A stretch of DNA of 64,000 bases from Aequitasia blattaphilus (GTDB lineage: Bacteria > Bacillota > Clostridia > Lachnospirales > Lachnospiraceae), in assembly GCF_024721305.1 (NCBI RefSeq), contig NZ_JAMXOD010000008.1, positions 1 to 64,000 on the forward strand, read 5' to 3'. Both the position numbers and the translations under genes were made by a program. The notes under the pieces were generated by a model, which was not told where the DNA came from, made no database searches, and was given only the letters and a program-made list of their open reading frames with translations. Of this stretch, positions 7,430 to 16,485 are shown piece after piece (positions within the stretch are counted from its first letter, which is position 1; each line of letters begins with the position of its first letter).

Positions 7430-8263
7430 TTAGCCTTTTACTGCTCCGGCTGTCATACCTTTAACAAGCTTGTCCTGAGCAAAGATGAAAAGTATGATCA
7501 TCGGAATCACAGTTAATGTCAGTACCGCCATTACCATAGGTGTATTCATAGAATACTGCCCTTGAAACTCCCATACAGCTAATGGTAAGGTTCGGTTTGC
7601 CGAGGACTGGGTTAAAGTGTACGCAAAACTGAATTCGTTCCACATATTCACCCCATTATAAATCGCAAGCGTAGCCAGTCCTGGTTTTGCAAGAGGCAGC
7701 ATAATTCTAAAAAACATTTGATATCTGCCACATCCATCTATTTGCGCTGCTTCTTCAATTTCAACAGGTATTTCCTTCATAAAACTGGTCAAAATAAATA
7801 CTGATATAGGTATTGCCGTTGCCACATATGGTCCAATCAAAGCCCAAATAGAATCATAGACCCCCATATTCTTTGACATCTTAAATACCGGTATCAAAGT
7901 AATATGAATTGGTATAGACATACACGCTACAATAATTGCATAGATTGGCTTTGCCAGCTTAAACTGAAACCTGGACAAAGGATAAGATGCACATGCTGAT
8001 ATCAGCAATAAGATTGTCAGTGAAACGAATAACACTATTACACTATTAAAGAAAAAACGAAAGAAATTCCCACTAAGAACTGCTTTATAATTATCCAGAT
8101 AAAAGCTCTTCGGTATAGAAAAAACTCCTTCCGTTAAAAGTTCAAACTTTTCTTTAAATGAGTTCAATACCATAAACACAAAGGGAAGTAAAGCCACAAT
8201 ACTCCATATAATTCCAAGTATCCATGCAACACTCCAGCTTACTTTACTTTTTACTTTGTTCAT
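7430..8263 (-). CDS. Sugar ABC transporter permease (MalG/AraQ type)
   Basis: The 277-residue inner-membrane component has about six helices and the EAA loop EEAAQIDGCGRYQMFFRIMLPLA that contacts the ATPase. This is the second permease of a CUT1-type sugar importer. The gene lies 4 bp after its partner and just before the GH120 xylosidase, suggesting xylo-oligosaccharides as cargo. No ATPase gene is in the operon; such systems usually share an MsmX/UgpC-type ATPase encoded elsewhere. Confidence 0.9.
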   Translation of the reverse strand: MNKVKSKVSWSVAWILGIIWSIVALLPFVFMVLNSFKEKFELLTEGVFSIPKSFYLDNYKAVLSGNFFRFFFNSVIVLFVSLTILLLISACASYPLSRFQFKLAKPIYAIIVACMSIPIHITLIPVFKMSKNMGVYDSIWALIGPYVATAIPISVFILTSFMKEIPVEIEEAAQIDGCGRYQMFFRIMLPLAKPGLATLAIYNGVNMWNEFSFAYTLTQSSANRTLPLAVWEFQGQYSMNTPMVMAVLTLTVIPMIILFIFAQDKLVKGMTAGAVKG

Positions 8264-8266
8264 AAT

Positions 8267-9175
8267 TTAAGCAGCCTCCTTCTTCTTTCCATTTAGGATT
8301 CTCATTGTTATCAACGATACAAGGGAAATCAGAATAAACATGCCACCCGCTACCGCTGAGCCATATCCCATGTTAAATTTCACAAAGGATTGCTTGTACA
8401 TATAGGTTGCCATTAATTCTGTTGATGTACCCGGTCCTCCTCCCGTCATTACGTAAACAAGATCGAAGTATTTTAGCGAGCCAACCATAGAAAGTATTGC
8501 TGCACTTTTTATAGACGGTGCCAGCAATGGAAGCGCTACCTGCCAAAAGTACTGTCCTTTTGAGGCTCCATCTATAATTGCCGCCTCATACACTTCCGTT
8601 GAAAGGTTGGTATATGCTGCCATGCAGTAAACCATATAAAAGGGTGTGAACTGCCAGGCAATAACTCCTATCACGGTGAATAATGCCGTTTTGGGATTTC
8701 CTAGTAAATCTATATTTCCGCCACCAAATAATCCTGAGATGGCACTAAAGATTCCACCATTTGTTGCCAGTGCATAAGAAAACAAGAAACCAATTGCAAC
8801 CGATGACATCAATAAAGGGATAAACCATAACACCTTAAATACAGTCATTTTCTTCCCGCCAAAATCTATGAAAGTAGCCAAAGCAAGTCCAATCGGTATT
8901 TGTATACATATCGATAAAACCATTACAATCAGATTATTCTTAAAAGCAGTCCAAAAGCTGGTATCTTGCGCCAATTTCACCCAATTTTTAAGACCAATCA
9001 TTGTTTTATCAGCCGATATACCATTCCACTTATAAAGGCTGGTATGAAAGGTATCTATGATGGGATAGAAAATGTACACAATCATAAGAATAGCTATTGG
9101 AAGCAAGAAAACAAACGCTGCCATCCTTGTATCTTTTTTTCTTTTCGCTGTCAAAGAGAGTTCCTTTTTACCCAT
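8267..9175 (-). CDS. Sugar ABC transporter permease (MalF/UgpA type)
   Basis: The 302-residue permease has six predicted membrane helices and the coupling loop YEAAIIDGASKGQYFWQVALPLL. It forms the membrane heterodimer with the downstream permease in a CUT1 carbohydrate importer. GGAGG precedes its ATG. It begins 64 bp after the binding-protein gene, with a hairpin between them. Confidence 0.9.
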   Translation of the reverse strand: MGKKELSLTAKRKKDTRMAAFVFLLPIAILMIVYIFYPIIDTFHTSLYKWNGISADKTMIGLKNWVKLAQDTSFWTAFKNNLIVMVLSICIQIPIGLALATFIDFGGKKMTVFKVLWFIPLLMSSVAIGFLFSYALATNGGIFSAISGLFGGGNIDLLGNPKTALFTVIGVIAWQFTPFYMVYCMAAYTNLSTEVYEAAIIDGASKGQYFWQVALPLLAPSIKSAAILSMVGSLKYFDLVYVMTGGGPGTSTELMATYMYKQSFVKFNMGYGSAVAGGMFILISLVSLITMRILNGKKKEAA

Positions 9176-9201
9176 ATATTTCTGTCCTCCTTTGATAAAA
9201 T

Positions 9202-9227
9202 CTCCCAGGACTATGAATTCCCGGGAG
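9202..9227 (-). terminator. Intercistronic hairpin between binding protein and permeases
   Basis: On the minus strand CTCCCGGG and CCTGGGAG pair around a short loop, followed by ATTTTATC instead of a full T-run. Such hairpins after binding-protein genes commonly reduce read-through or stabilise the upstream message, giving more binding protein than permease; this role is inferred. Confidence 0.5.
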
Positions 9228-9239
9228 CTTCACTTTATG

Positions 9240-10577
9240 CTACTCTTTTGACTCGCTTAGATACTCTTCCATTGCTTTCTGGAATTGCTCTGCTGCCTCT
9301 TTTGAAGTAATGGTGCCTCCAAACAATTCCTGGCTGCTGTCAAGATGAGCTTGAGCTACAGCAGGTGGAAGATACTGGTCATACCATAATTGTGTTGAAG
9401 ATGCATTGTTTGCTGATTCCATAATTGACTTGGTAATTGGGTCAGTAAGCTTATCCTCTACACCTTTAACTGGTGGTACTTTCCCACTCTCTACCATAAA
9501 ATCAACCATTTCATCTTCTGAGAATTTCGTTGCGCATTCAAATGCTGCTGCCAATTTATCATCTTCACAATTGAAGGAAATAAAGTTATCTCCAATTGTT
9601 CCTATCATAATGGATGAGTCCACGTCTGAGCCCTCTAATCCTGGGAACGGGAACCAACCAATCTTTTCATAAAACTCTGGGCTGTCCTGCTGAATCAATC
9701 CGGTATACCATGAGCCAATCAAATCCATTGCCGCAGTTTCCTGATACAGCATTTGTCTTGCCTGACCATCATCTTCACTAAGAGAGTTTACACCCTCTGG
9801 AAAATAACCTTTCTCGGTCCATTCTAATATCTTATCTCCTGCATAAATAAAGCATTCATCTTCAAAGCTTCCACTGCCATCTACTGCTGCTGCAAATGGT
9901 TCTAATCCGCCCTTTCTTGCAGCCAGATTCATAAAGTACATAGACCCCGTCCACTTAGGTGCATTTGCAAGAGCAAAAGGTGTGATTCCATTTTCTACAA
10001 AGGTGTCACTTACCTTTTCAAGCTCTTCAATTGTTGTTGGCACTTCAAGATTATATTGCTTAAACATGTCCTTATTATAGAAGATTCCGGATAAAGAAAC
10101 ATTCATAAATGGAACTGCATAAATGTCCTCCTTGTAAGTTGCCTGAGCTACCGATGCTTCAAGAAGTCTGTCTGGCAATTCACTGTTGTTAAATAGTTCT
10201 GTTATTGGCTGTGCAAATCCAGATTCAATATACTCATTCATAGGACCACCTGACCAGTTAATATACATATCCGGACACTCCCCTGAACTCATTGCAATAA
10301 CAAGTTTTTCCTTGTAGGTATCATTTTGTACCGGCACACTTGTTACGGTATATTCTGTGTCTGTAGACTCGTGATACATCTCAATTGCCTTATCATAAAT
10401 TGCTTTGTCTACTTCCTCCGTACCAATATTCCAAAATACAATTTCATTGTCTCCACCTGCAGTCTTATCAGTTGTTTCTTCTTTGCTCTCTCCATTGCTG
10501 CTGCATCCAACCACCATAACTGCACTCATTACCGTTACTAAAAGCAAGGCTATCAGACTCTTTGTCTTCTTCTTCAT
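9240..10577 (-). CDS. Sugar-binding lipoprotein of CUT1 ABC importer
   Basis: The 445-residue solute-binding protein starts with a lysine-rich signal peptide and lipobox VVGC (Cys25), then an acidic linker and a family 1 extracellular binding fold (NEIVFWNIGTEEVD...). It would capture oligosaccharides at the cell surface. The downstream GH120 xylosidase and the neighbouring xyl genes make xylo-oligosaccharides the likely ligand. GGAGGAGG lies ahead of the ATG. It is the first gene of the importer-xylosidase operon. Confidence 0.9.
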   Translation of the reverse strand: MKKKTKSLIALLLVTVMSAVMVVGCSSNGESKEETTDKTAGGDNEIVFWNIGTEEVDKAIYDKAIEMYHESTDTEYTVTSVPVQNDTYKEKLVIAMSSGECPDMYINWSGGPMNEYIESGFAQPITELFNNSELPDRLLEASVAQATYKEDIYAVPFMNVSLSGIFYNKDMFKQYNLEVPTTIEELEKVSDTFVENGITPFALANAPKWTGSMYFMNLAARKGGLEPFAAAVDGSGSFEDECFIYAGDKILEWTEKGYFPEGVNSLSEDDGQARQMLYQETAAMDLIGSWYTGLIQQDSPEFYEKIGWFPFPGLEGSDVDSSIMIGTIGDNFISFNCEDDKLAAAFECATKFSEDEMVDFMVESGKVPPVKGVEDKLTDPITKSIMESANNASSTQLWYDQYLPPAVAQAHLDSSQELFGGTITSKEAAEQFQKAMEEYLSESKE

Positions 10578-10689
10578 ATTGATTCCTCCTCCTGAAATTT
10601 AATTGTTAATTTATGTTATCAAACAAAGTTTCATAATTAAACTTAAAAAATTGACCTGTTTCTTTATTTTTTTTACTTTTACCCTTTAT

Positions 10690-10738
10690 TTGAATAAAAA
10701 GAAGGGCAGGATACGTTCTCTTCTACATATCCTACCCT
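10690..10738 (-). terminator. Terminator of the xylR-xylB-yesMN-lipoprotein operon
   Basis: GGGTAGGATA and TATCCTGCCC (10728-10737 with 10704-10713) form a strong stem with one mismatch, followed on the minus strand by CTTCTTTTTATT. It lies 12 bp beyond the lipoprotein stop codon and separates it from the importer operon. Confidence 0.8.
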
Positions 10739-10749
10739 CATTCTTCCAT

Positions 10750-11691
10750 CTATCTGCTCTCTATGATTTGAATCAGCTTTTCTACATCCTCTTTTTTTAC
10801 GAGAAAATGCTCTTCTCCATTTACTTTTACACTGGCGTATTGATCATCATAATCATAATACGTAATCGTTAGATCCTCTGCCTCTTCTACGTTTCTTAAA
10901 AAAGTTAACTGCAGCAGCTCTTTTCCATTATCCTTTTTCACTTCCATTTCTTTGACAATAAGAACATCAAATAAATCCGTGTATATCTCTTGGTATTCTT
11001 CCTTTTTTAGCTCCTGTTCTTTTCCATCAACAGTAACCATCACTTTATCTACTGTATCTACAGGACATACCCCACTGATTTTTAAAATCAAATCGAAGGG
11101 CTTTACATTTAAAATACTTTCAATCACGTCTTTCTTCATTAAATAAATCCTGTCGAAGTCTGTTTCCAAAGCAGTATAATAATCTCCATTCTCATCTGTT
11201 TCTCCGATGTGTAAAATCAATTTTCTGTCCGCACTTGCTTGATAAGATGCCCGTTCATTCTCTGGATCAGCTTGGCAAAACTCCAGTGTAAAGCTGGTTT
11301 GGGAATTTTCTACACTGTTCTTCTGTGCCGCGGTAGCTTTTTGTCCATTGGAAAAGTCAAGCTCTGCAAAGTTCTGATAAAAAGACAGTGCTGCTTCTGT
11401 ATCTAATACCGCTTGACTGCCGTAAGGAATCCTTACCTTCCAGTATTCATATGAACTCTCATACTCTTTGGGTTCATATGAAATTTCCAAAATATCTTCT
11501 CCCTCACGAACCACCTTTGTCCGCCGAATGCCTTCCGGAATAAAATCCGGATTTTCCTCTTGGATAAGCTCATTTTCCACAGCCTCCTCTTTTTCAGTCT
11601 CTTGTTTCAGCTCTGGTACCTCCTCCTTCTGGCATCCTGCAACGATAACCATGGTCATTAGAATAATCCCTATTAGTCCTGTTCTTTTCAT
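10750..11691 (-). CDS. Lipoprotein of unknown function, last gene of xyl regulatory operon
   Basis: I do not recognise a named family. The 313-residue protein has a signal peptide with lipobox IVAGC (Cys20), an acidic Glu-rich linker (residues 24-50) and a soluble extracellular part rich in charged beta-strand-like segments, including two similar-looking halves ending in KEEYQEIYTDLF and KKEDVEKLI. It overlaps the response-regulator gene by four bases (ATGA type), so it is made with the YesMN-like system. A role in presenting signal to the sensor kinase is possible but is only inferred from context. Confidence 0.8.
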   Translation of the reverse strand: MKRTGLIGIILMTMVIVAGCQKEEVPELKQETEKEEAVENELIQEENPDFIPEGIRRTKVVREGEDILEISYEPKEYESSYEYWKVRIPYGSQAVLDTEAALSFYQNFAELDFSNGQKATAAQKNSVENSQTSFTLEFCQADPENERASYQASADRKLILHIGETDENGDYYTALETDFDRIYLMKKDVIESILNVKPFDLILKISGVCPVDTVDKVMVTVDGKEQELKKEEYQEIYTDLFDVLIVKEMEVKKDNGKELLQLTFLRNVEEAEDLTITYYDYDDQYASVKVNGEEHFLVKKEDVEKLIQIIESR

Positions 11692-13229
11692 GCCTTATCT
11701 CCTTTTGTACGAATACTTTCTCTATATTGTCCCGGTGTCTGCCCCATATGTTTTTTAAAGGCCAAAGAAAAGTAATTTGTATCTCTATATCCCACTTCCT
11801 GGGCAATTTTCCCAATCTTCATATTGGTTGTAGCAATTAAATACCGCGCACTTTCGATTCGTTTTCTTACAATATATTCATTACATCCTTCATTCGTAAT
11901 TCGTTTAAACAATCGTGAAAAATAACTGGGACTCACAAAAAACTCTGCCGCAATCCCCGCCACCGATATATCCTCTGTTAAATGCTCATTGATATATCGT
12001 TTCACCTTGGTAATCAGCTCACCTGCTTCATCACCTTCTACTCTTAATAGATTTTCTAAAAAAGCTTTTGTAATCTCATAATTTTCTTCTCGCCCTGCAT
12101 TCAGCAGGGTAACCAGCAGACTATTCAGTTTACTATCTCCATTGTCCCCTGACTCTACAATATAGTTAAAATAAACCATGGAGGCAATTTCAAAGCAACA
12201 TTTTCTGACGTACTGATCCGAAATATTATAAGAGTTTGTTGCTTTACAAAAAGCATCATAGATTCGCAAAATCGTGTCTGTATTTCCTATGTTTTCATTA
12301 ATGCCATTAATCAACTCACGATAAACCTCTCGAAACATGTCCAGCTGGCCTTTCCCCTCTGGATGTTTGATAAACATCTTATAATTATCCTGTTCCTTTT
12401 CCAATAAGTACATGGCATCATTATAAGAAAGGTAGAAATGTTCAAACCCTTCTACTGTCTCTCCCATTACAACGCGCAATCGGACTTGGCACTCCTCCTG
12501 AATAAGCTTCGTAAAGGAATGAACTGTATTTTCCAACTCATCACTTTTTTCTCCTTCAAATAAAACTGCTGCAATTCTCCCCTTCGGATCTTCAAAAGTA
12601 ATTCCTTGTTGATTTGCATCCAGAAAACCAATCAAGATATTCTTAATTGACAGCACAGACAATGCTTCCACTCGGTTTGCATACGTTGTAGGAATCAGAA
12701 TTACCCCTCGCATTTTTAAGTTTGAGGCGAAATGATACTCTTGATACATTTCTTTTGCTGCTTCCTTTGCGTCTGCTTTGGATATCAGCCTATGCATCTT
12801 ATTTTCCAGATCCACTTGATCTTTTGTTCCTGCAATTCTGCGCATATACTGCCTTTCATTCATTGCACTAATTTGATCTTGAATCGTCTGAATCAGAACA
12901 TCCTCATCCACAGGCTTTAAAAGAAATTCCTGTACTTGCATTCTTAAGCACTGTCTTGCATAATCAAAATCATCATATCCCGTCAAGACAATAATACGTA
13001 TATCCTTTCGTATCTCTCTGATTTTTTCAATTAAAGTTAATCCATTCATCTCTGCCATTTGTATATCGGTAATCATTATTTCCGGCTTTTCCCGTTCTAA
13101 AATTTCCAGTGCTTCTATTCCAGATGCCGCCATAAACACTTCTCCGATTCCCAATTCATCCCAGGGAACAACAGCATGAATCCCTACACGTATAATCTTT
13201 TCATCATCAACTATCAGTGCTTTCATCAT
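11688..13229 (-). CDS. yesN: YesN-type response regulator with AraC DNA-binding domain
   Basis: The 513-residue protein has an N-terminal receiver domain (acidic pair in ALIVDDEK, phospho-acceptor Asp55 in MITDIQM, conserved Lys in FLLKPVD), a poorly conserved middle of about 270 residues, and a C-terminal pair of AraC helix-turn-helix motifs (about residues 410-505, ending FKKHMGQTPGQYRES). The start is the ATG at 13227-13229, just before KALIVDDE; it overlaps the kinase gene by about 20 bp. It likely activates the adjacent sugar importer-xylosidase operon, as usual for YesMN pairs. Confidence 0.9.
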   Translation of the reverse strand: MMKALIVDDEKIIRVGIHAVVPWDELGIGEVFMAASGIEALEILEREKPEIMITDIQMAEMNGLTLIEKIREIRKDIRIIVLTGYDDFDYARQCLRMQVQEFLLKPVDEDVLIQTIQDQISAMNERQYMRRIAGTKDQVDLENKMHRLISKADAKEAAKEMYQEYHFASNLKMRGVILIPTTYANRVEALSVLSIKNILIGFLDANQQGITFEDPKGRIAAVLFEGEKSDELENTVHSFTKLIQEECQVRLRVVMGETVEGFEHFYLSYNDAMYLLEKEQDNYKMFIKHPEGKGQLDMFREVYRELINGINENIGNTDTILRIYDAFCKATNSYNISDQYVRKCCFEIASMVYFNYIVESGDNGDSKLNSLLVTLLNAGREENYEITKAFLENLLRVEGDEAGELITKVKRYINEHLTEDISVAGIAAEFFVSPSYFSRLFKRITNEGCNEYIVRKRIESARYLIATTNMKIGKIAQEVGYRDTNYFSLAFKKHMGQTPGQYRESIRTKGDKA

Positions 13230-14979
13230 AAAATTTGCGTTTTCCTTTCCGGTCATACCAATTTGGCAGAAGCACCCTTACCCGAACACCTCTATCCATA
13301 TTTTTATAATAAGTAAGGCCATATTCTTTCCCATAATACAACTGAATCCTTCTATTTACATTTCGAACGCCGTATCCAAACTCTTGATCAAAGGTATTCA
13401 CCGCTTCATTAATTTCAATAATCTCCTGCTCTGTCATACCTCTTCCATCATCAAACACATCAATGTAAACCTCTTGATCATTTCCTCCCACCTTAATGAT
13501 AATCTTCCCTCGCTTGCCATTCATCATTTTAATGCCATGATAAATACCATTTTCCACAAGGGGCTGTAACGTAAGCTTGGGAATAATCGCCTTCTCCACA
13601 TTCTTGTCCTCTATAATTTCATAGTCCAATATTTCGTCATACCGCATCTTCTGTATATAAAGATAGTTTCGCGTATATTCGATTTCTTCCCCAATGGTAA
13701 TAATATCTTTTCCCTTGCTTAAACAGATACGATAATAGTTCGCTAAAGCCTTTACTAACTCCGAGATATCCTTATTTCCACTTATCACGGCCTGCCAATG
13801 AATACAATCCAGAGTATTGTATAAAAAATGAGGTTGTATCTGAGATTGCAGTGCCTCCATTTGAATCTGATCCATTTGGTACTGCTCTTCCTTAATTTGA
13901 TCCATCAACTGAATCAACTGATTCATCATGGCGTTGAATCCCTGAGATACCACCCGCATATCCGGATCTGTTTCCAAAACCTCCAGCCTGGTATCTAAGT
14001 TCCCACTGGAAACCTCTCCCATGGCTACTACCACATTTCCCCACGGCTCGTAAGCCTTTGTAACCATGGTTTTCGCGATACGTACGCTGAAAATAATAAT
14101 CAGGCACAGAACTGCCAAAAGCAGAACTACTGTCCAAAGACTATCCTTTAATAGCTCCCACCATTCAATCCGGGTAACGTAATAAAAATCCCACCCCGAT
14201 AGCTTCTGGTTGATAATCAGTCCTTTTCCAGTTATCGAAGTCTGTCCTTCATCTTTAAACTGGGTTCCAGTCAACTTTGTATTCAGTTCCTCTTCTTTTG
14301 TACTGGATATAATGTTTCCATCCTGGTGAACAAATGCGGTATCTACGATGAAATTTTTGCTGCTTCCTGTATTTGCAATCAACTGCGTTAGGTTTGCATC
14401 ATTAACATTAATGCAAAGTGTACCTAAGCGTTTCCCGATTCTAAGATTCGAAAAAAGGGGGTAATAGATACTTAACGTATACTCCCCCTTCATACTAAAT
14501 TGCTTTGTAAAAGACATCTGCATGGCGCTATTGCCCATGGGAATAGCGTTCTCCTGATCCTTTTTCATGGCCTCTCTATAATTGACTATCCAATTCGGAA
14601 TGGCATTGCCCTTAATTAAATGTCCCTTTTCATCCTGCCGCAGTATGCTGATAAAGTTAATATTTCCCCACATATTACACACATTATCCAGCACACTCGT
14701 GGCATCATTGTTATATTTATAAATGTCCTCTTCTTCACTTAAATAGTCCTGAACGTGGCGATCTAGAATCACCGACCAAATCAAATTGTTATACTGGTTG
14801 AAATTATCCTCTGTATTTACAGCCATTGCTTCCACCTCATTTTTGGCAATCTGAGTGGATTTGTTTGTAATGGACATCACCGTGGAAATTGCCGATACCA
14901 CCAGAATAATAACGGTTGAAAACAACATTGCCCAAGTGATGAAGCGAATCATTTTTCGGTCAAAAGTCAGCTCTTTCAT
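13207..14979 (-). CDS. yesM: YesM-type sensor histidine kinase
   Basis: The 590-residue membrane kinase has helices at about 14-36 and 281-300 flanking an extracellular sensor of about 240 residues, then a HAMP linker, the His-kinase domain with phospho-His384 in QIQPHFLYNT, and a C-terminal HATPase (PLVENGIYHGIK, DDGRGM). It phosphorylates the adjacent YesN-like regulator. The gene follows xylB by 16 bp, so the sensor is co-transcribed with xylose catabolism. The likely signal is an extracellular xylo-oligosaccharide, possibly through the sugar-binding protein; this is inferred. Confidence 0.9.
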   Translation of the reverse strand: MKELTFDRKMIRFITWAMLFSTVIILVVSAISTVMSITNKSTQIAKNEVEAMAVNTEDNFNQYNNLIWSVILDRHVQDYLSEEEDIYKYNNDATSVLDNVCNMWGNINFISILRQDEKGHLIKGNAIPNWIVNYREAMKKDQENAIPMGNSAMQMSFTKQFSMKGEYTLSIYYPLFSNLRIGKRLGTLCINVNDANLTQLIANTGSSKNFIVDTAFVHQDGNIISSTKEEELNTKLTGTQFKDEGQTSITGKGLIINQKLSGWDFYYVTRIEWWELLKDSLWTVVLLLAVLCLIIIFSVRIAKTMVTKAYEPWGNVVVAMGEVSSGNLDTRLEVLETDPDMRVVSQGFNAMMNQLIQLMDQIKEEQYQMDQIQMEALQSQIQPHFLYNTLDCIHWQAVISGNKDISELVKALANYYRICLSKGKDIITIGEEIEYTRNYLYIQKMRYDEILDYEIIEDKNVEKAIIPKLTLQPLVENGIYHGIKMMNGKRGKIIIKVGGNDQEVYIDVFDDGRGMTEQEIIEINEAVNTFDQEFGYGVRNVNRRIQLYYGKEYGLTYYKNMDRGVRVRVLLPNWYDRKGKRKFYDESTDS

Positions 14980-14995
14980 CCCACGTCCCTTCTTT

Positions 14996-16465
14996 CTATA
15001 CGATTTGGTTGAAAATTTCTATCATTCCCGGATAGATTGTTTTAAACTTCTCGTATCTCTCATCATATTTCTTGCTTAACTCTTCATCGGGCTCAATCGT
15101 ATCAACTACCTTAATCATCTTTTCTGCTGCTTCTTCTACATTTTTATATTCTCCACAGCCTACAGCTGCAAGAATTGCTCCTCCCAGAGCAGGACCTTCT
15201 TCGCTTTCCAGCAAATCAATTTTAACATTTAACACATTTGCAATAATCTTCTTCCAGAGAGGACTTTTGGCACCTCCACCTGTGATTTTACTTCTTTCAA
15301 TTTTAATCCCAAGCTTCTTTGCCACCTCAAAAGAATCCCGCAGCCCAAAAGCCACCCCCTCTAAAACAGCTTGATACATGTCTTCCCGTTTTGTGTCCAT
15401 AGTCATTCCCGTAAAAGTTCCTCTCGCCTTGGGATTATTATGAGGAGAACGCTCACCCATGAGATACGGTAAGAAAAACACAGAGTTTTCTCCTAAATTT
15501 TCAATTTTTTCTTGCTCTCCTTTAAAGTCCTTAGACTGGAGAATTTCTTCCATCCACCACTTATTGCAGGAAGCTGCACTAAGCATACATCCCATTAGGT
15601 GATATTTTCCATCTGCATGAGCGAAAGAATGCAGTGCATTATGCTCATCTACCCGAAATTCATCACTGGTAATAAAGATTGTACCAGAGGTTCCAAGGGA
15701 TAGGTTACACATATTATTTCCAACGGTTCCTGTTCCTACTGCGGATGCCGCATTATCTCCTGCTCCGGCAATAATCTTGACCGCCTCGGTCATTCCTAAT
15801 TCTTCTGCCACCTCAGGCTTCAATGTTCCAACTACATCATAGCTTTCAAAAAGCGTTGGCAGCTGCTCCTTCGTGATTCCACAAATCGAAATCATTTCCT
15901 CAGACCAGCATTTATTTTTCACATCCATCAAAAGCATACCTGATGCATCCGAGTAATCACTGCAAAAGGTTCCAGATAAACGGTATGCAAGGTAATCCTT
16001 TGGAAGCATAATCTTCTTAATTCGTGCAAAATTCTCCGGTTCATTTTCCTTAACCCATAGTATTTTCGGTGCAGTAAAACCAGCAAATGCTATGTTGGCT
16101 GTATATTCAGATAGTTTTTCTTTGCCTACAACGGTATTTAAGTAATCTGTTTCTTTCCCTGTTCTTCCATCATTCCATAAAATTGCAGGTCGGATTACCT
16201 CATCCTTTTCGTCCAGAATGACTAATCCATGCATCTGGCCACCGAAGCTAATTCCACCAATTTGGCTTTTATCAATTCCCTCCGTTAGCTCCTTTAAGCC
16301 TTCCATGGATTTTTCATACCAATCCAATGGGTTTTGCTCCGACCATCCCGGATGTGGGAAATTCAGAGGGTATTCCTTTGATACAATCTTCTCGATTTTT
16401 CCTTTTGAGTCCATTAATAATAGCTTTACTGCTGATGTTCCTAAATCCACTCCAATGTAATACAT
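14996..16465 (-). CDS. xylB: Xylulokinase
   Basis: The 489-residue FGGY-family kinase phosphorylates D-xylulose to xylulose 5-phosphate, feeding the pentose phosphate pathway. It begins MYYIGVDLGTSAVKLLLMD (N-terminal ATP-binding actin-like fold), has the xylulokinase hallmark FGGQMHGLV, the GAGDNAASAVG segment and the C-terminal ITGGGAKSPLW motif. The ATG at 16463-16465 is chosen because GGAGG is 8 bases upstream; a GTG five codons earlier overlaps that ribosome site. It lies 20 bp after xylR. Confidence 0.94.
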   Translation of the reverse strand: MYYIGVDLGTSAVKLLLMDSKGKIEKIVSKEYPLNFPHPGWSEQNPLDWYEKSMEGLKELTEGIDKSQIGGISFGGQMHGLVILDEKDEVIRPAILWNDGRTGKETDYLNTVVGKEKLSEYTANIAFAGFTAPKILWVKENEPENFARIKKIMLPKDYLAYRLSGTFCSDYSDASGMLLMDVKNKCWSEEMISICGITKEQLPTLFESYDVVGTLKPEVAEELGMTEAVKIIAGAGDNAASAVGTGTVGNNMCNLSLGTSGTIFITSDEFRVDEHNALHSFAHADGKYHLMGCMLSAASCNKWWMEEILQSKDFKGEQEKIENLGENSVFFLPYLMGERSPHNNPKARGTFTGMTMDTKREDMYQAVLEGVAFGLRDSFEVAKKLGIKIERSKITGGGAKSPLWKKIIANVLNVKIDLLESEEGPALGGAILAAVGCGEYKNVEEAAEKMIKVVDTIEPDEELSKKYDERYEKFKTIYPGMIEIFNQIV

Positions 16466-16485
16466 GTGTCTTTCCTCCACTTTCT

